NCBI RefSeq assembly: GCF_000956405.1
Contig: NZ_JYIV01000018.1
Span: 1-64,000 of the forward strand
Direction: 5' to 3'
DNA from: Microbacterium oxydans
GTDB lineage: Bacteria; Actinomycetota; Actinomycetes; Actinomycetales; Microbacteriaceae
DNA length: 64,000 nucleotides
The notes beneath the pieces are model-generated. The model had not been told where the DNA came from, searched no databases, and worked only from the letters and a program-made list of their open reading frames with translations. Both the position numbers and the translations under genes were made by a program. Within the stretch, counting starts at the first letter, position 1; each line of letters begins with the position of its first letter. Positions 46,506-56,297 of this stretch are shown piece after piece.

Positions 46506-47900
46506 TCAGCCCGCGTGCGTCATCGAGAGCAGGTCGAGCTTCTCGTCGAGCTGCTCGAGGGTGAGCTCGCCGCGCTCGACATAGCCGAGGTCGATCACGG
46601 CGTCTCGCACGGTGATGCCCTTGGCGACCGAGTGCTTCGCGATCTTCGCGGCCGCCTCGTAGCCGATCAGCTTGTTCAGCGGCGTCACGATCGACGGGCT
46701 CATGCCCGCGAAGGCCGCCGCCCGCTCGAGGTTCGCCTGCAGGCCGTCGATGGTCTTGTCGGCGAGCACGCGCGAAGCGTTCGACAGCAGACGGATCGAC
46801 TCGAGCACCGCGGTGCCCATGACGGGGATCGCGACGTTCAGCTCGAAGGAACCGGAGGCTCCGGCCCACGCGACCGTGGCGTCGTTGCCGATCACACGCG
46901 CGCACACCATGAGCACGGCTTCGGGGACGACCGGGTTCACCTTGCCGGGCATGATCGACGACCCCGGCTGCAGGTCGGGGATGTGCAGCTCGCCGAGACC
47001 GGTGTTGGGGCCGGAGCCCATCCAGCGCAGGTCGTTGTTGATCTTGGTGAGCGAGACCGCGATGGTGCGGAGAGCTCCGGACGCCTCGACCAGACCGTCA
47101 CGGTTGGCCTGTGCCTCGAAGTGGTCCTTGGCCTCGGTGATGGGAAGCTCGGTCTCGGCCGCGAGCAGCGCGATGACCTTCTGCGGGAAGCCGAGCGGCG
47201 TGTTGATGCCCGTGCCGACGGCGGTGCCGCCCAGCGGGACCTCGGCCACGCGGGGGAGGGCGGACTGCACGCGCTCGATGCCCAGACGGATCTGACGCGC
47301 GTAGCCGCCGAACTCCTGGCCGAGGGTCACGGGCGTCGCGTCCATGAGGTGCGTGCGGCCGGACTTGACCGCGTCCTTCCACAGCTCCGCCTTCGCCTCG
47401 AGAGCGACGGCGAGGTGGTCGAGGGCGGGGATGAGGGTGTCGATGAGCGCCTGGGTGACCGCGATGTGCACCGAGGTCGGGAACACGTCGTTCGACGACT
47501 GCGAGGCGTTCACGTGGTCGTTGGGGTGCACGGTCGAACCGAGGATGCGCGTGGCGAGCGTCGCGAGCACCTCGTTCATGTTCATGTTCGAGGAGGTGCC
47601 GGAGCCGGTCTGGTAGGTGTCGACCGGGAACTCGCCGTCGTGCGCGCCGGAAGCGACCTGGTCGGCGGCCTGGGCGATGGCGTCGGCGATGGCGCCGTCG
47701 AGGGTGCCGAGCTCCTTGTTGGCGAGTGCTGCTGCCTTCTTGATGCGAGCGAGGGCGGCGATCTGCGTCGACTCCAGCCCCTTGCCCGAGATCGGGAAGT
47801 TCTCCACGGCGCGCTGCGTCTGAGCGCCGTAGAGCGCATTCACGGGCACCCGCACCTCGCCCATGGTGTCGTGCTCGATGCGGTAGTCCTGCTCGGTCAT
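46506..47900 (-). CDS. fumC: Class II fumarase
   Basis: A 464-residue fumarate hydratase of the TCA cycle. The fumarase/aspartase signature is [15 protein letters not shown] near residue 325; [18 protein letters not shown] and [16 protein letters not shown] are also intact. The C terminus is shorter than 10 residues after the last helix, normal for FumC. ATG 47900 overlaps the stop of the carbonic anhydrase gene as ATGA, with AAGGAGGG eight bases upstream inside that gene. Confidence 0.95.
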   Translation of the reverse strand: MTEQDYRIEHDTMGEVRVPVNALYGAQTQRAVENFPISGKGLESTQIAALARIKKAAALANKELGTLDGAIADAIAQAADQVASGAHDGEFPVDTYQTGSGTSSNMNMNEVLATLATRILGSTVHPNDHVNASQSSNDVFPTSVHIAVTQALIDTLIPALDHLAVALEAKAELWKDAVKSGRTHLMDATPVTLGQEFGGYARQIRLGIERVQSALPRVAEVPLGGTAVGTGINTPLGFPQKVIALLAAETELPITEAKDHFEAQANRDGLVEASGALRTIAVSLTKINNDLRWMGSGPNTGLGELHIPDLQPGSSIMPGKVNPVVPEAVLMVCARVIGNDATVAWAGASGSFELNVAIPVMGTAVLESIRLLSNASRVLADKTIDGLQANLERAAAFAGMSPSIVTPLNKLIGYEAAAKIAKHSVAKGITVRDAVIDLGYVERGELTLEQLDEKLDLLSMTHAG

Positions 47901-48583
47901 TCCGAACCCTCCTTGGTTGCGGGGTCGTTCCCCTGGATAGCGTCATCGGTGTCGATGCCGACCGTGATCACGGGCACGGCCGTGCCCTCGGCCAGACGGT
48001 AGTTCGCGCCGACGATGCCGAGGCGACCGGCCGCGACGGCATCGCTGATGATCTCGGACGACTGCAGCAGATCGTTCACCGTGTTGCGCAGGTGCTCGAT
48101 GCCGACCAGTTCCGAGTCGATCTCGGCGACGGTGGTGCCTCCGCTCTCCGCCAGCACCTTGCGCGCGGCCGGCACGATCGGGGCGATCAGCTTCCAGATG
48201 TGCGGCGGCAGGGGAGCGGCGTCGATGGCAGTGCCGTCGATCGCTGCGCGTACAGCACCGCAGGAGTCATGCGCCAGGACCACGATCAGAGGCACCTCGA
48301 GCACGGCGACGGCGTACTCCAGGCTTGCGACGATCGACTCGCCGATGACCTGCCCGGCATTGCGCACCACGAACAGGTCGCCGAGTCCGAGGTCGAAGAT
48401 GATCTCTGCGGCGAGGCGGGAGTCGGAGCAGCCGAACAGCGTGGCGACCGGGTGCTGCGCGGCGGTGAGATCCTTGCGGCGCGCGACGTCCTGGTTCGGA
48501 TGGCGGGGCGCGTCCTGTACGAAGCGGCGGTTGCCGTCCTGCATCTGCGTCCAGGCGGCGGCGGGGGTGAGCGGGTGCGTCAT
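47897..48583 (-). CDS. Beta-class carbonic anhydrase
   Basis: A 228-residue beta carbonic anhydrase interconverting CO2 and bicarbonate. The zinc ligands are in [15 protein letters not shown] and [12 protein letters not shown] (Cys, His, Cys, with the Asp-Arg dyad of CSDSR). It should supply bicarbonate, for example to ppc and biotin carboxylases. Start and stop both overlap neighbours by ATGA (DUF4245 upstream, fumC downstream), so the four genes from xseB to fumC are one translationally coupled operon. Confidence 0.93.
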   Translation of the reverse strand: MTHPLTPAAAWTQMQDGNRRFVQDAPRHPNQDVARRKDLTAAQHPVATLFGCSDSRLAAEIIFDLGLGDLFVVRNAGQVIGESIVASLEYAVAVLEVPLIVVLAHDSCGAVRAAIDGTAIDAAPLPPHIWKLIAPIVPAARKVLAESGGTTVAEIDSELVGIEHLRNTVNDLLQSSEIISDAVAAGRLGIVGANYRLAEGTAVPVITVGIDTDDAIQGNDPATKEGSE

Positions 48584-49224
48584 GGGGTCTCCGAGATGGT
48601 GCGGATCTGCGGGATGAGGCTTTCGGCGAGTTCGGCGGTGGAGTCTGCCGACCGCGAACCGTAGAGGAGGATGTAGTCTTCGCCGGCCTGTGTGCCGATG
48701 GCGTACGTGACGTTGGCGTTCGACTCCGCGCTACCGGGCTTGTAGACGTCCCAGTCCAGTCCGCCGATGCGCACCGTGTCGGTTGGCGCGGTACCGTTCA
48801 GGCGCTGAGGTGCCCAGGACGAATCGGCGCCGAAAGCCTGGTCCACCTTGATGAACCCGCGCTCGGTGTCCGACTTCGGGGCGAGGGTGACCTCCCAGAC
48901 GACGGTCGCTCCGCCCTGCATCTCCGCGCCGTTCGCGCGCCAGAAATCGCCCAGTTCCGGGACGAGGACGGGGCGATCCATCGAGGACTCCACCCCTTCG
49001 GCCACTGCGGCCACGTCGAGGGGCTTCTGTTCGACGGGCGCGCCACGGGGGACGGCGAAGATGATGACGGCGACCACGGCGAGGGTCACCAGCAGTGCGG
49101 CGACGAGATTGCGCACCGTCTGGCTCGACCGGTACGCCTTGCTGGATGCAGCCTTCCTGGCGGCCGTCTCGTCGGGCGTCTCCGGACGACCGAGCTCCGC
49201 GATGATCGGGGGCTGCTTGCTCAT
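48580..49224 (-). CDS. DUF4245 membrane-anchored protein
   Basis: A 214-residue actinobacterial protein of unknown function. One membrane helix ([22 protein letters not shown], about 39-60), then an extracytoplasmic domain with [21 protein letters not shown] and [14 protein letters not shown] 49224 overlaps the xseB stop as ATGA. In several actinobacteria DUF4245 lies beside xseB and the class II fructose bisphosphatase; here glpX is about 6 kb away. Confidence 0.83.
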   Translation of the reverse strand: MSKQPPIIAELGRPETPDETAARKAASSKAYRSSQTVRNLVAALLVTLAVVAVIIFAVPRGAPVEQKPLDVAAVAEGVESSMDRPVLVPELGDFWRANGAEMQGGATVVWEVTLAPKSDTERGFIKVDQAFGADSSWAPQRLNGTAPTDTVRIGGLDWDVYKPGSAESNANVTYAIGTQAGEDYILLYGSRSADSTAELAESLIPQIRTISETP

Positions 49225-49460
49225 GATTCTCCGGCGTGATCGGCATCGGATGCGGCAGCGCGGGCGGCGTCCAGTCGGCGCTTCGCGCCCAGCAGCCATT
49301 CCTCGCAGCGGGCGGCGAGAGCCTCGCCGCGTTCCCAGAGAGCGAGGGAGTGCTCGAGGGTGGGGGAGCCCTGTTCGAGCTCGGCCACGACCTTGACGAG
49401 TTCGTCACGGGCCGCCTCGAACGACAGCGTGTCCACGGGGGTGTCGTTCAGGGCGCTCAC
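49221..49460 (-). CDS. xseB: Exodeoxyribonuclease VII small subunit
   Basis: A 79-residue helical protein with the XseB core [45 protein letters not shown]. It joins XseA to form exonuclease VII, which degrades single-stranded DNA. Its GTG start has TAAGAT six bases upstream, so although xseA lies only 36 bases before it, the operon xseB to fumC can have its own leaderless promoter. Confidence 0.92.
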   Translation of the reverse strand: MSALNDTPVDTLSFEAARDELVKVVAELEQGSPTLEHSLALWERGEALAARCEEWLLGAKRRLDAARAAASDADHAGES

Positions 49461-49466
49461 TCCTCC

Positions 49467-49472
49467 ATCTTA
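49467..49472 (-). promoter_or_regulatory. Leaderless -10 box of xseB
   Basis: TAAGAT on the minus strand, six bases before GTG 49460, in the 36-base gap after xseA. Confidence 0.5.
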
Positions 49473-49496
49473 CGTCGTGCGTCGCGGGCGCCCGGG

Positions 49497-50774
49497 TCAG
49501 GCCTCTTCGGCGATCTCGCCCTCGGAACGGGCGGTGAGCGAACCGCGATCCAGGGTGAGGGTGAGGGCGGTCCCCGCCGGGGCGTCGGTCGCGTCGCGCA
49601 GGATCACACCACCGTCGAGGTGGGCGATCGCGTAGCCGCGAGCCAGGGTCGCCGCGGGGGAGAGGGCTCGCAGGGATGCGCGGAGTTCTCCCGTGCGGCG
49701 CCCGGCGTCGTCGAGCTGTCGGTTCACCGCGTCTCGTCCGCGCCCGAGCAGCAGCCATGTCTCCTGCGCGCGGGCGTCGATGATCGGCGCGGGGGAGCGC
49801 AGCACGGGCCGTGAGCGCAGCTGCTCCAACTGGGCGATGTCATGCGTGATGCGCTGAGTGAGCCGGGAGGTCGCACGCGACCGGAGCTGCGCGATGAGGG
49901 CGCGCTGCTCCCCGACGTCGGGCACGACGCGCTTCGCGGCATCGGTCGGAGTCGAGGCGCGGAGGTCGGCCACGTCGTCGAGCAGGGGGTGATCGTTCTC
50001 GTGTCCGATCGCGCTCACCACAGGCGTGGATGCGGCGGCGACCGCTCGCACGAGCCTCTCGTCGCTGAAGCCCAGCAACGTCTGCGGGTCGCCTCCACCG
50101 CGGGCGATGATGATCACGTCGACCTCGGGATCGGCGTCGAGCCGTGCGAGGGCCGCGAGCGTGTCCGGAACGCAGCGGTCGCCCTGCACGGCGGCGTACT
50201 CGGTGCGGAAGCGCACCTGCGGCCAGCGCAGCTCGGCGTTGCGGTGCACATCCTTCTCGGCGTCCGAGCGCTCGCCCGTGATGAGTCCGATGACGTGCGG
50301 GAGGAACGGGAGGCGTTTCTTGCGGGAGGGGTCGAACAGGCCCTCCTGTCGCAGCTGCACGCGGAGCTTCTCGAGGCGCTCGAGCTGATCGCCGAGCCCG
50401 ACGTGCTTCATCGCGGACACGGCGAAGCTGAAGTCACCCGCCTTGACGAAGTAATCGGCCTTGACCGCGGCGACCACGTGGTCGCCGACGCCGATGTCGG
50501 AGGGGATGCGCGCCCGCACGCTCGACCACACGCGGATCGAGATCTGCGCATCGGAGCGGGTGTCCTTCAGACGCGCGAACACGTTGCCGGCGCGCACGTT
50601 CCACGACGTGATCTCGCCTTCGACCCAGACGGTGTTCCACCGTGCGATGAAGTCGCGGATCGTCGCGTTCAGGCGGGTGACGGAGGTGGGGGCGTCGGCC
50701 GTGGAGTCACGGGGTGCGACGGAGTCGGCCGGCGGCGTCTCGTCTTGGCCCATCGTCGCTTCGAAGACTGTCAT
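49497..50774 (-). CDS. xseA: Exodeoxyribonuclease VII large subunit
   Basis: A 425-residue XseA. The N-terminal OB fold (NTVWVEGEITSWNVRAGNVFARLKD) is followed by the catalytic domain with LPFLPHVIGLITGERSDAEKDV, IIIARGGGDPQTLLGFSDERLVRA and SAIGHENDHPLLDDVADLRASTPTDAA, then a coiled coil. Complete. ATG 50774 has GGGAG upstream; an in-frame ATG at 50753 is an alternative. Divergent from ispH with 66 bases between. Confidence 0.93.
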   Translation of the reverse strand: MTVFEATMGQDETPPADSVAPRDSTADAPTSVTRLNATIRDFIARWNTVWVEGEITSWNVRAGNVFARLKDTRSDAQISIRVWSSVRARIPSDIGVGDHVVAAVKADYFVKAGDFSFAVSAMKHVGLGDQLERLEKLRVQLRQEGLFDPSRKKRLPFLPHVIGLITGERSDAEKDVHRNAELRWPQVRFRTEYAAVQGDRCVPDTLAALARLDADPEVDVIIIARGGGDPQTLLGFSDERLVRAVAAASTPVVSAIGHENDHPLLDDVADLRASTPTDAAKRVVPDVGEQRALIAQLRSRATSRLTQRITHDIAQLEQLRSRPVLRSPAPIIDARAQETWLLLGRGRDAVNRQLDDAGRRTGELRASLRALSPAATLARGYAIAHLDGGVILRDATDAPAGTALTLTLDRGSLTARSEGEIAEEA

Positions 50775-50828
50775 CCGCTCCCGTTCCCTGCCCTCGAACC
50801 TCTCCGGCCGTGCACAGCTGCACGACGG

Positions 50829-50834
50829 TAGAAT
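50829..50834 (+). promoter_or_regulatory. Leaderless -10 box of ispH
   Basis: TAGAAT six bases before GTG 50841, close to the -10 consensus; no -35 box is clear. Confidence 0.6.
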
Positions 50835-50840
50835 TCAAGG

Positions 50841-51920
50841 GTGACTTCGACTGCCGTTCATCTCCCCGTGCCCCGCCTCCCACGAGTGCGTGCGGCGGCC
50901 GGGCGGCTTCAGGATAACCCGGTGGCCGGACGCAAGCGTGTTCTGCTCGCCGCCCCGCGCGGTTACTGCGCGGGTGTCGATCGTGCCGTCGTCGCGGTCG
51001 AGAAGGCACTCGAGCGGTACGGCGCCCCCGTCTACGTGCGCAAGCAGATCGTGCACAACATCCACGTCGTCACCGAGCTCGAGGAGAAAGGCGCGATCTT
51101 CGTCGAAGAGGTCGACGAGGTTCCCGAGGGCGCGCACATCGTCTTCAGCGCCCACGGCGTATCGCCCGCGGTCGTGAACGCCGCCTCCGACCGTGGACTG
51201 CACGCGATCGATGCCACCTGTCCTCTGGTCACCAAGGTGCACCGCGAGGCCGTACGCTTCGCGCGTGACGACTTCGAGATCCTGCTCATCGGTCACGACG
51301 GACACGAAGAGGTGGAGGGGACAGCCGGTGAGGCGCCTGACCACGTCACCGTCGTGAACTCTCCCGAAGAAGCGGACACCGTCGTCGTGAAGGATCCGAA
51401 CAAGGTCGTCTGGCTGTCGCAGACCACGCTCTCGGTGGACGAGACGATGGAGACGGTCAACCGGCTGCGCACGCGATTCCCCGAGCTGCAGAATCCGCCG
51501 TCGGACGACATCTGCTACGCCACGCAGAACCGTCAGGTCGCGATCAAGAAGGTCGCTGCCGGAGCCGACCTGGTGATCGTGGTCGGCTCGTCGAACTCGT
51601 CGAACAGCGTGCGTCTGGTCGAGGTCGCTCTCGAGTACGGCGCGAAGGCGGCGTATCGCGTCGACTACGCGGAGGAGATCAAGCAGGAGTGGCTCGACGG
51701 TGTCGAGACCGTGGGTGTGACCAGTGGGGCATCCGTACCCGAGGTGCTGGTGCGCGAGGTGCTCGACGCGATCGGCGATGCCGGATACCGCGATGTCGAA
51801 GAGGTGAAGACGGCCGAGGAGGACCTCATGTTCTCTCTGCCCAAGGAACTGCGTCAGGACGCTGCAGGCCAGCGCGACGCACGGGCTCTCGGTGGTCGTG
51901 CATCCGGAGGAGGCGCGTAG
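50841..51920 (+). CDS. ispH: 4-hydroxy-3-methylbut-2-enyl diphosphate reductase
   Basis: A 359-residue iron-sulfur enzyme making IPP and DMAPP, the last step of the MEP pathway. The three cluster cysteines are in [24 protein letters not shown] and [19 protein letters not shown] and the substrate serines in [11 protein letters not shown] are present. About 30 residues longer at the N terminus than E. coli IspH. The prenyltransferase at 41751 would use its product. An IclR-type gene follows two bases after the stop. Confidence 0.95.
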   Translation: MTSTAVHLPVPRLPRVRAAAGRLQDNPVAGRKRVLLAAPRGYCAGVDRAVVAVEKALERYGAPVYVRKQIVHNIHVVTELEEKGAIFVEEVDEVPEGAHIVFSAHGVSPAVVNAASDRGLHAIDATCPLVTKVHREAVRFARDDFEILLIGHDGHEEVEGTAGEAPDHVTVVNSPEEADTVVVKDPNKVVWLSQTTLSVDETMETVNRLRTRFPELQNPPSDDICYATQNRQVAIKKVAAGADLVIVVGSSNSSNSVRLVEVALEYGAKAAYRVDYAEEIKQEWLDGVETVGVTSGASVPEVLVREVLDAIGDAGYRDVEEVKTAEEDLMFSLPKELRQDAAGQRDARALGGRASGGGA

Positions 51921-51922
51921 CG

Positions 51923-52714
51923 TTGAGCGCCGCAGAGGCGGAGCCGACCCTCATCGGGTCGGTGCAACGCGCTCTGCGACTGGTCGACATCGTCGCGAAC
52001 TCCCCGCGGCCTCTTCCGACGAAGATGCTCGCGGCGATCACCGGGCTGACACCCGGGACGACGTACAACCTGGTGCGCACGCTCGTGCATGAGGGGTATC
52101 TCTCGTCGGAGCCGGATGGTGTGGTGCTCGGCAGCCGATTCCCGTCGTTCCAGCAGCAGATCAGCTCCCGAGGCGTGTTCCTCGCTCGAGTGCGCGCGGC
52201 TCTGCGTGAAGTGACGGAGGAGGTGGGTGCCACGGCGTACCTCTCACGCTTCGACGACGGAGAGATGCATCTGGTCGACATCGTCGACGCGGTCCGAAAC
52301 CCTCGGGTCGAGCTGTGGGTGGGGCTGCAGTCCAGCGCCCACGCCACTGCATTGGGCAAGCAGATCCTCGCCGATCTGTCGGAGGAGGATCGTCTGGACT
52401 ACCTTTCCCGTCATCGCCTGCCCGAACTCACCCCGCGCACCATCACCGACCGCAGGGCGTTGCTGACGCAGTTGGAGCGGTCGCCGGGGTGGGCCGTCGA
52501 TCACGAGGAATACGCGATCGGTGCCACCTGCCTCGCCGTGCCAGTCGTCGCGCCAGGTGTCAGGGCGTCGCTCGCGATCTCGCTGGACGCCGAACGGGAT
52601 GTGGTCGATCGGGCACTGGTGTCGAAGCTGCAGGGGGCCGCGAGCCGTCTCTCTCTGCAACTGGGAGCAGACGCTCTGGACACCGGATCCCCCGATTCGG
52701 ATTTCACTATCTGA
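51923..52714 (+). CDS. IclR-family transcriptional regulator
   Basis: A 263-residue regulator: N-terminal winged helix (SVQRALRLVDIVANSPRPLPTKMLAAITGLTPGTTYNLVRTLVHEGYL) and an effector-binding GAF-like domain (GATAYLSRFDDGEMHLVDIVD to ASLAISLDAE). The TTG at 51923, two bases after the ispH stop, has a strong GGAGGAGG nine bases upstream; the open frame further upstream runs inside ispH. It is therefore in the ispH operon. Its target is unknown. Confidence 0.85.
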   Translation: MSAAEAEPTLIGSVQRALRLVDIVANSPRPLPTKMLAAITGLTPGTTYNLVRTLVHEGYLSSEPDGVVLGSRFPSFQQQISSRGVFLARVRAALREVTEEVGATAYLSRFDDGEMHLVDIVDAVRNPRVELWVGLQSSAHATALGKQILADLSEEDRLDYLSRHRLPELTPRTITDRRALLTQLERSPGWAVDHEEYAIGATCLAVPVVAPGVRASLAISLDAERDVVDRALVSKLQGAASRLSLQLGADALDTGSPDSDFTI

Positions 52715-52748
52715 AGTCAGACCTCTGGCGTTACGGCATGCGTTTTCC

Positions 52749-52754
52749 TACTAT
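52749..52754 (+). promoter_or_regulatory. -10 element of a candidate small RNA
   Basis: TACTAT, 35 bases after the IclR stop, would start a transcript at about 52761. The -35 region is weak, so another promoter or processing from the upstream mRNA is possible. Confidence 0.45.
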
Positions 52755-52760
52755 GGGGGA

Positions 52761-52895
52761 AGTAGCGGCATACGAGAACGCTACCGACCGCCTCAAGCGT
52801 CCCCAGCGCTGGCGGTCGACCTGGATGAGAAGCGTCCCCAGCGCTTCACGTCCGCGGCCCCGAGAAGTCCCCACTTCTCCGGGGCCGCTATCGTT
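52761..52895 (+). ncRNA. Candidate small RNA with three UCCCCA-loop hairpins (6C-like)
   Basis: About 135 bases that fold into four hairpins in a row: GTAGCG/CGCTAC (52762-52784); CGACCGCC/GGCGGTCG (52785-52818) enclosing AGCG/CGCT with loop UCCCCAG; GAAGCG/CGCTTC (52829-52847) with loop UCCCCAG; and the terminator (52854-52888) with loop UCCCCA. A 16-base direct repeat (52795-52810, 52830-52845) covers the two middle loops. C-rich loops of this kind occur in the actinobacterial 6C RNA, which uses them on G-rich targets; identity with that family is not claimed. Confidence 0.6.
52854..52888 (+). terminator. Intrinsic terminator with T tract
   Basis: A 14-pair stem with one bulged C (52854-52867 with 52874-52888) followed by TATCGTTTT, the most classical rho-independent terminator in the window. 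It ends both the IclR mRNA and the candidate small RNA. Confidence 0.85.
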
Positions 52896-52937
52896 TTCGG
52901 GACGCCGCTGCTGAGAGGCGGCCTGAGGTTGTGCCGT

Positions 52938-52943
52938 TAGCAT
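52938..52943 (+). promoter_or_regulatory. Leaderless -10 box of the 184-residue membrane protein gene
   Basis: TAGCAT six bases before ATG 52950. Confidence 0.5.
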
Positions 52944-52949
52944 GGCGAG

Positions 52950-53504
52950 ATGAGCGATCAGCGGCCCCAGTACGGCGAACTCGCGACCCCCGAGGAGCAG
53001 CGACGAGCCGCGGGTCTGCCTCCGATCGATGAGCCTGTGATCGCTTCGTCCGCTGCAGCGTCACCACCGCCGGCCATGCCCGGAGCGGTCGCGGCATCGA
53101 GCCCCTCGGGTGATTCCCCCGTGAAGCGCGCACATCCGCTCGACCGTTTCGCCACGATCGCCATGCTCGCGTACGGACTGATCAACGTCGTCGTCACCGG
53201 CCTGTCCTACCTGGACCTGGCGAGCGTCTTGAACCAGACCATGAAGATCGTCGGCATCGAAGGGGAGTTCACGAACTTCGCGGCCGGCAGGACCTGGGGT
53301 GTCATCGCCGCGATCGTTCTCGTCGTCGGATGGTCGGTCACCGCCGCGCTGTCGATCCGTCGCCTCCGTCGTGGGCGCCTGACGTGGTGGGTTCCGATCG
53401 TCGGGGCTATCGTGACCATGGGCGTGGTGACGGTCTGCATCGCCGTGCCGATGATGGGCGATCCGGCGTTCGTCGCTCACCTCGAGCAGATGACGCGCCC
53501 CTGA
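52950..53504 (+). CDS. Small membrane protein (DUF6264-like)
   Basis: A 184-residue protein: a soluble Pro/Ala-rich N-terminal third starting QRPQYGELATPEEQRRAAG, then three membrane helices (FATIAMLAYGLINVVVTGL, WGVIAAIVLVVGWSVTAAL, VPIVGAIVTMGVVTVCIAV). The QYGEYAxPEEQ-like start is common in Microbacteriaceae membrane proteins of the DUF6264 type. Function unknown. Confidence 0.72.
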   Translation: MSDQRPQYGELATPEEQRRAAGLPPIDEPVIASSAAASPPPAMPGAVAASSPSGDSPVKRAHPLDRFATIAMLAYGLINVVVTGLSYLDLASVLNQTMKIVGIEGEFTNFAAGRTWGVIAAIVLVVGWSVTAALSIRRLRRGRLTWWVPIVGAIVTMGVVTVCIAVPMMGDPAFVAHLEQMTRP

Positions 53505-53549
53505 GCCCGCTCCGTGAGGTCTGCGTCGGCGCAGGCTTCGCCGGGAACG

Positions 53550-53582
53550 AGAAGGGGCCCGGCAGAATGCCGGGCCCCTTCT
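53550..53582. terminator. Bidirectional terminator between the membrane protein gene and fba
   Basis: A perfect 15-bp stem (53550-53564 with 53568-53582) with loop GAA and T-rich ends, 16 bases from the fba stop. Confidence 0.85.
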
Positions 53583-53598
53583 GGTGTCTCGCGACCGA

Positions 53599-54627
<1,029 letters not shown>

Positions 54628-54800
54628 GAGAACTCCTGCGATAGGGGAAGCCGGGACAGCTGCCACTCTATCGGGGCGCACGCGCTGATACCGCAGCCGA
54701 GGTCCGGGGTGAGCCCCGCCGCTCCTGCGATCCTGTTAAGAACCACGATTCCTTCCATGGATCCTGGCGGAAAACTGGCAGTTTCAGCGCGCTCGATGGC

Positions 54801-54806
54801 TAGGCT
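54801..54806 (+). promoter_or_regulatory. Leaderless -10 box of glpX
   Basis: TAGGCT six bases before ATG 54813. Confidence 0.55.
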
Positions 54807-54812
54807 GACCGC

Positions 54813-55799
54813 ATGGTGAGTCTTACTGCTGATCTGAGCCCGCTTCGTCCCGACCGCAACCTGGCGATGGAGTTGGTGCGATCGACAGAGGCTGCGGCCA
54901 TCCGTGCTGTTCCGTTCATCGGTCGCGGCGCGAAGGAGGCTGCGGACGGTGCGGCCGTCGACGCGATGCGGGCGTTCCTCGGAACGGTCGACTTCCAGGG
55001 GCGCGTCGTCATCGGTGAAGGTGAGAAGGACAACGCCCCGATGCTCTTCAACGGCGAGATCGTCGGAACAGGCCGAGGTCCGCTGTGCGACATCGCCGTC
55101 GATCCCATCGACGGGACCTCGCTGACCGCCGCCGGTCGACAGAACGCCCTGTCGGTGATCGCCGTCTCCGACCGTGGCACCATGCTCGACGCCTCGAGCG
55201 TCTTCTACATGGACAAGCTCGTGACGGGACCTGCGGGCGTCGGTGTCGTCGACATCCGTCTGCCCATCGGAGAGAACATCCGCAAGCTCGCCGGCGCACT
55301 CGACAAGCCCGTCGACGAGATCGTCGTCTCCGTGCTGAACCGTCCGCGTCACGAGCAGCTCATCCAGGAGATCCGCGATGCCGGCGCAGGCACCCGTCTG
55401 ATGAGCGACGGTGACGTCGCCGGTGGCATCAACGCGGCGCGTCACGACGCCCGCACCGACATGTGCGTGGGTATCGGAGGCAGCCCGGAGGGGATCGTCA
55501 CGGCCTGTGCGATCAAGGCGCTCGGCGGCCACATCCAGGGTCGGCTCTGGCCGCGTGACGACGACGAGCGTCAGCGCGGCATCGACGCGGGGCTCGACAT
55601 GGACAAGGTGTACGAGGCCGACGATCTGGTACAGGGGAACAACACGATTTTCGTCGCGACGGGTGTCACCGACGGTCAGCTCGTCGCGGGTGTCCGACGC
55701 GAGCGTGGCTACGTGTACACCGAGAGCGTCGTGCTCCGAGGCGCCTCCGGGACCCTCCGTCGCATCGCCTCCGAGCACCTCGTCTCGAAGTGGCTCTGA
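54813..55799 (+). CDS. glpX: Class II fructose-1,6-bisphosphatase (GlpX)
   Basis: A 328-residue enzyme of the GlpX type, the main gluconeogenic phosphatase of actinobacteria. Metal and substrate residues: RVVIGEGEKDNAPML, CDIAVDPIDGTSLTAAG, and GGSPEGIVTACAIKALGGHIQGRLWPRDD. Complete. The start lies directly behind a -10 box with no ribosome binding site. It faces away from fba. Confidence 0.94.
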   Translation: MVSLTADLSPLRPDRNLAMELVRSTEAAAIRAVPFIGRGAKEAADGAAVDAMRAFLGTVDFQGRVVIGEGEKDNAPMLFNGEIVGTGRGPLCDIAVDPIDGTSLTAAGRQNALSVIAVSDRGTMLDASSVFYMDKLVTGPAGVGVVDIRLPIGENIRKLAGALDKPVDEIVVSVLNRPRHEQLIQEIRDAGAGTRLMSDGDVAGGINAARHDARTDMCVGIGGSPEGIVTACAIKALGGHIQGRLWPRDDDERQRGIDAGLDMDKVYEADDLVQGNNTIFVATGVTDGQLVAGVRRERGYVYTESVVLRGASGTLRRIASEHLVSKWL

Positions 55800-55979
55800 C
55801 GCGGCTCATCGTCTCTGCCGTGTGATCGTCGGCTCCGAGGCGGTCGGCATCGTTATCGAGCCGGTATGGCCTCACGCACCGACGATCCACGGTTCGCCGG
55901 GGCACCGTGTCACAATTGTCACTGGGTTTGTCGCCGTCGACGGAGCCGCCAGGCACCGCAGGCACAGGAGGGCGAACAG

Positions 55980-56264
55980 ATGACAACGCAGCAGACGAGT
56001 GGCTCCAAGGCCGCCGCGACCAGGATCGTCACGACGAACACAGGGCGCATCCTCCGGGTGAGCGCGGATGCGGATTCCGCGCCGAAGCCCCCTACTGCGG
56101 CCCCCGCCGCACCGGCCGTCGACCCAGCCCGACGTGCGGACGTCCTCTTCCGCGTGCGTCGCGATGAAGGTCACGAGATCAGCGCATGGTGGATGATCGG
56201 CGCGTTCCTGACCACGAGTGGTCTGGTGATCCTGCTGCTGAGCGGCGTTCCTGGTATCGCCTGA
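55980..56264 (+). CDS. Small tail-anchored-like membrane protein
   Basis: A 94-residue protein: a Thr/Ala/Pro-rich soluble part with TRIVTTNTGRILRVSADADSAP, then the basic RRADVLFRVRRDEGHEISAW and one C-terminal membrane helix (WMIGAFLTTSGLVILLLSGV). Not recognised. AGGAGGG (55966-55972) stands seven bases before ATG 55980, supporting this start over an upstream in-frame start at 55866. Confidence 0.7.
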   Translation: MTTQQTSGSKAAATRIVTTNTGRILRVSADADSAPKPPTAAPAAPAVDPARRADVLFRVRRDEGHEISAWWMIGAFLTTSGLVILLLSGVPGIA

Positions 56265-56297
56265 TCACCGGAGCCCGCCTGCTCCGTCAGCGCAGGA

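Noticed and set aside
55915..55930. ACAATTGT palindrome before the 94-residue protein gene
   Set aside because: Only eight bases, not extended by flanking symmetry, and no regulator nearby.
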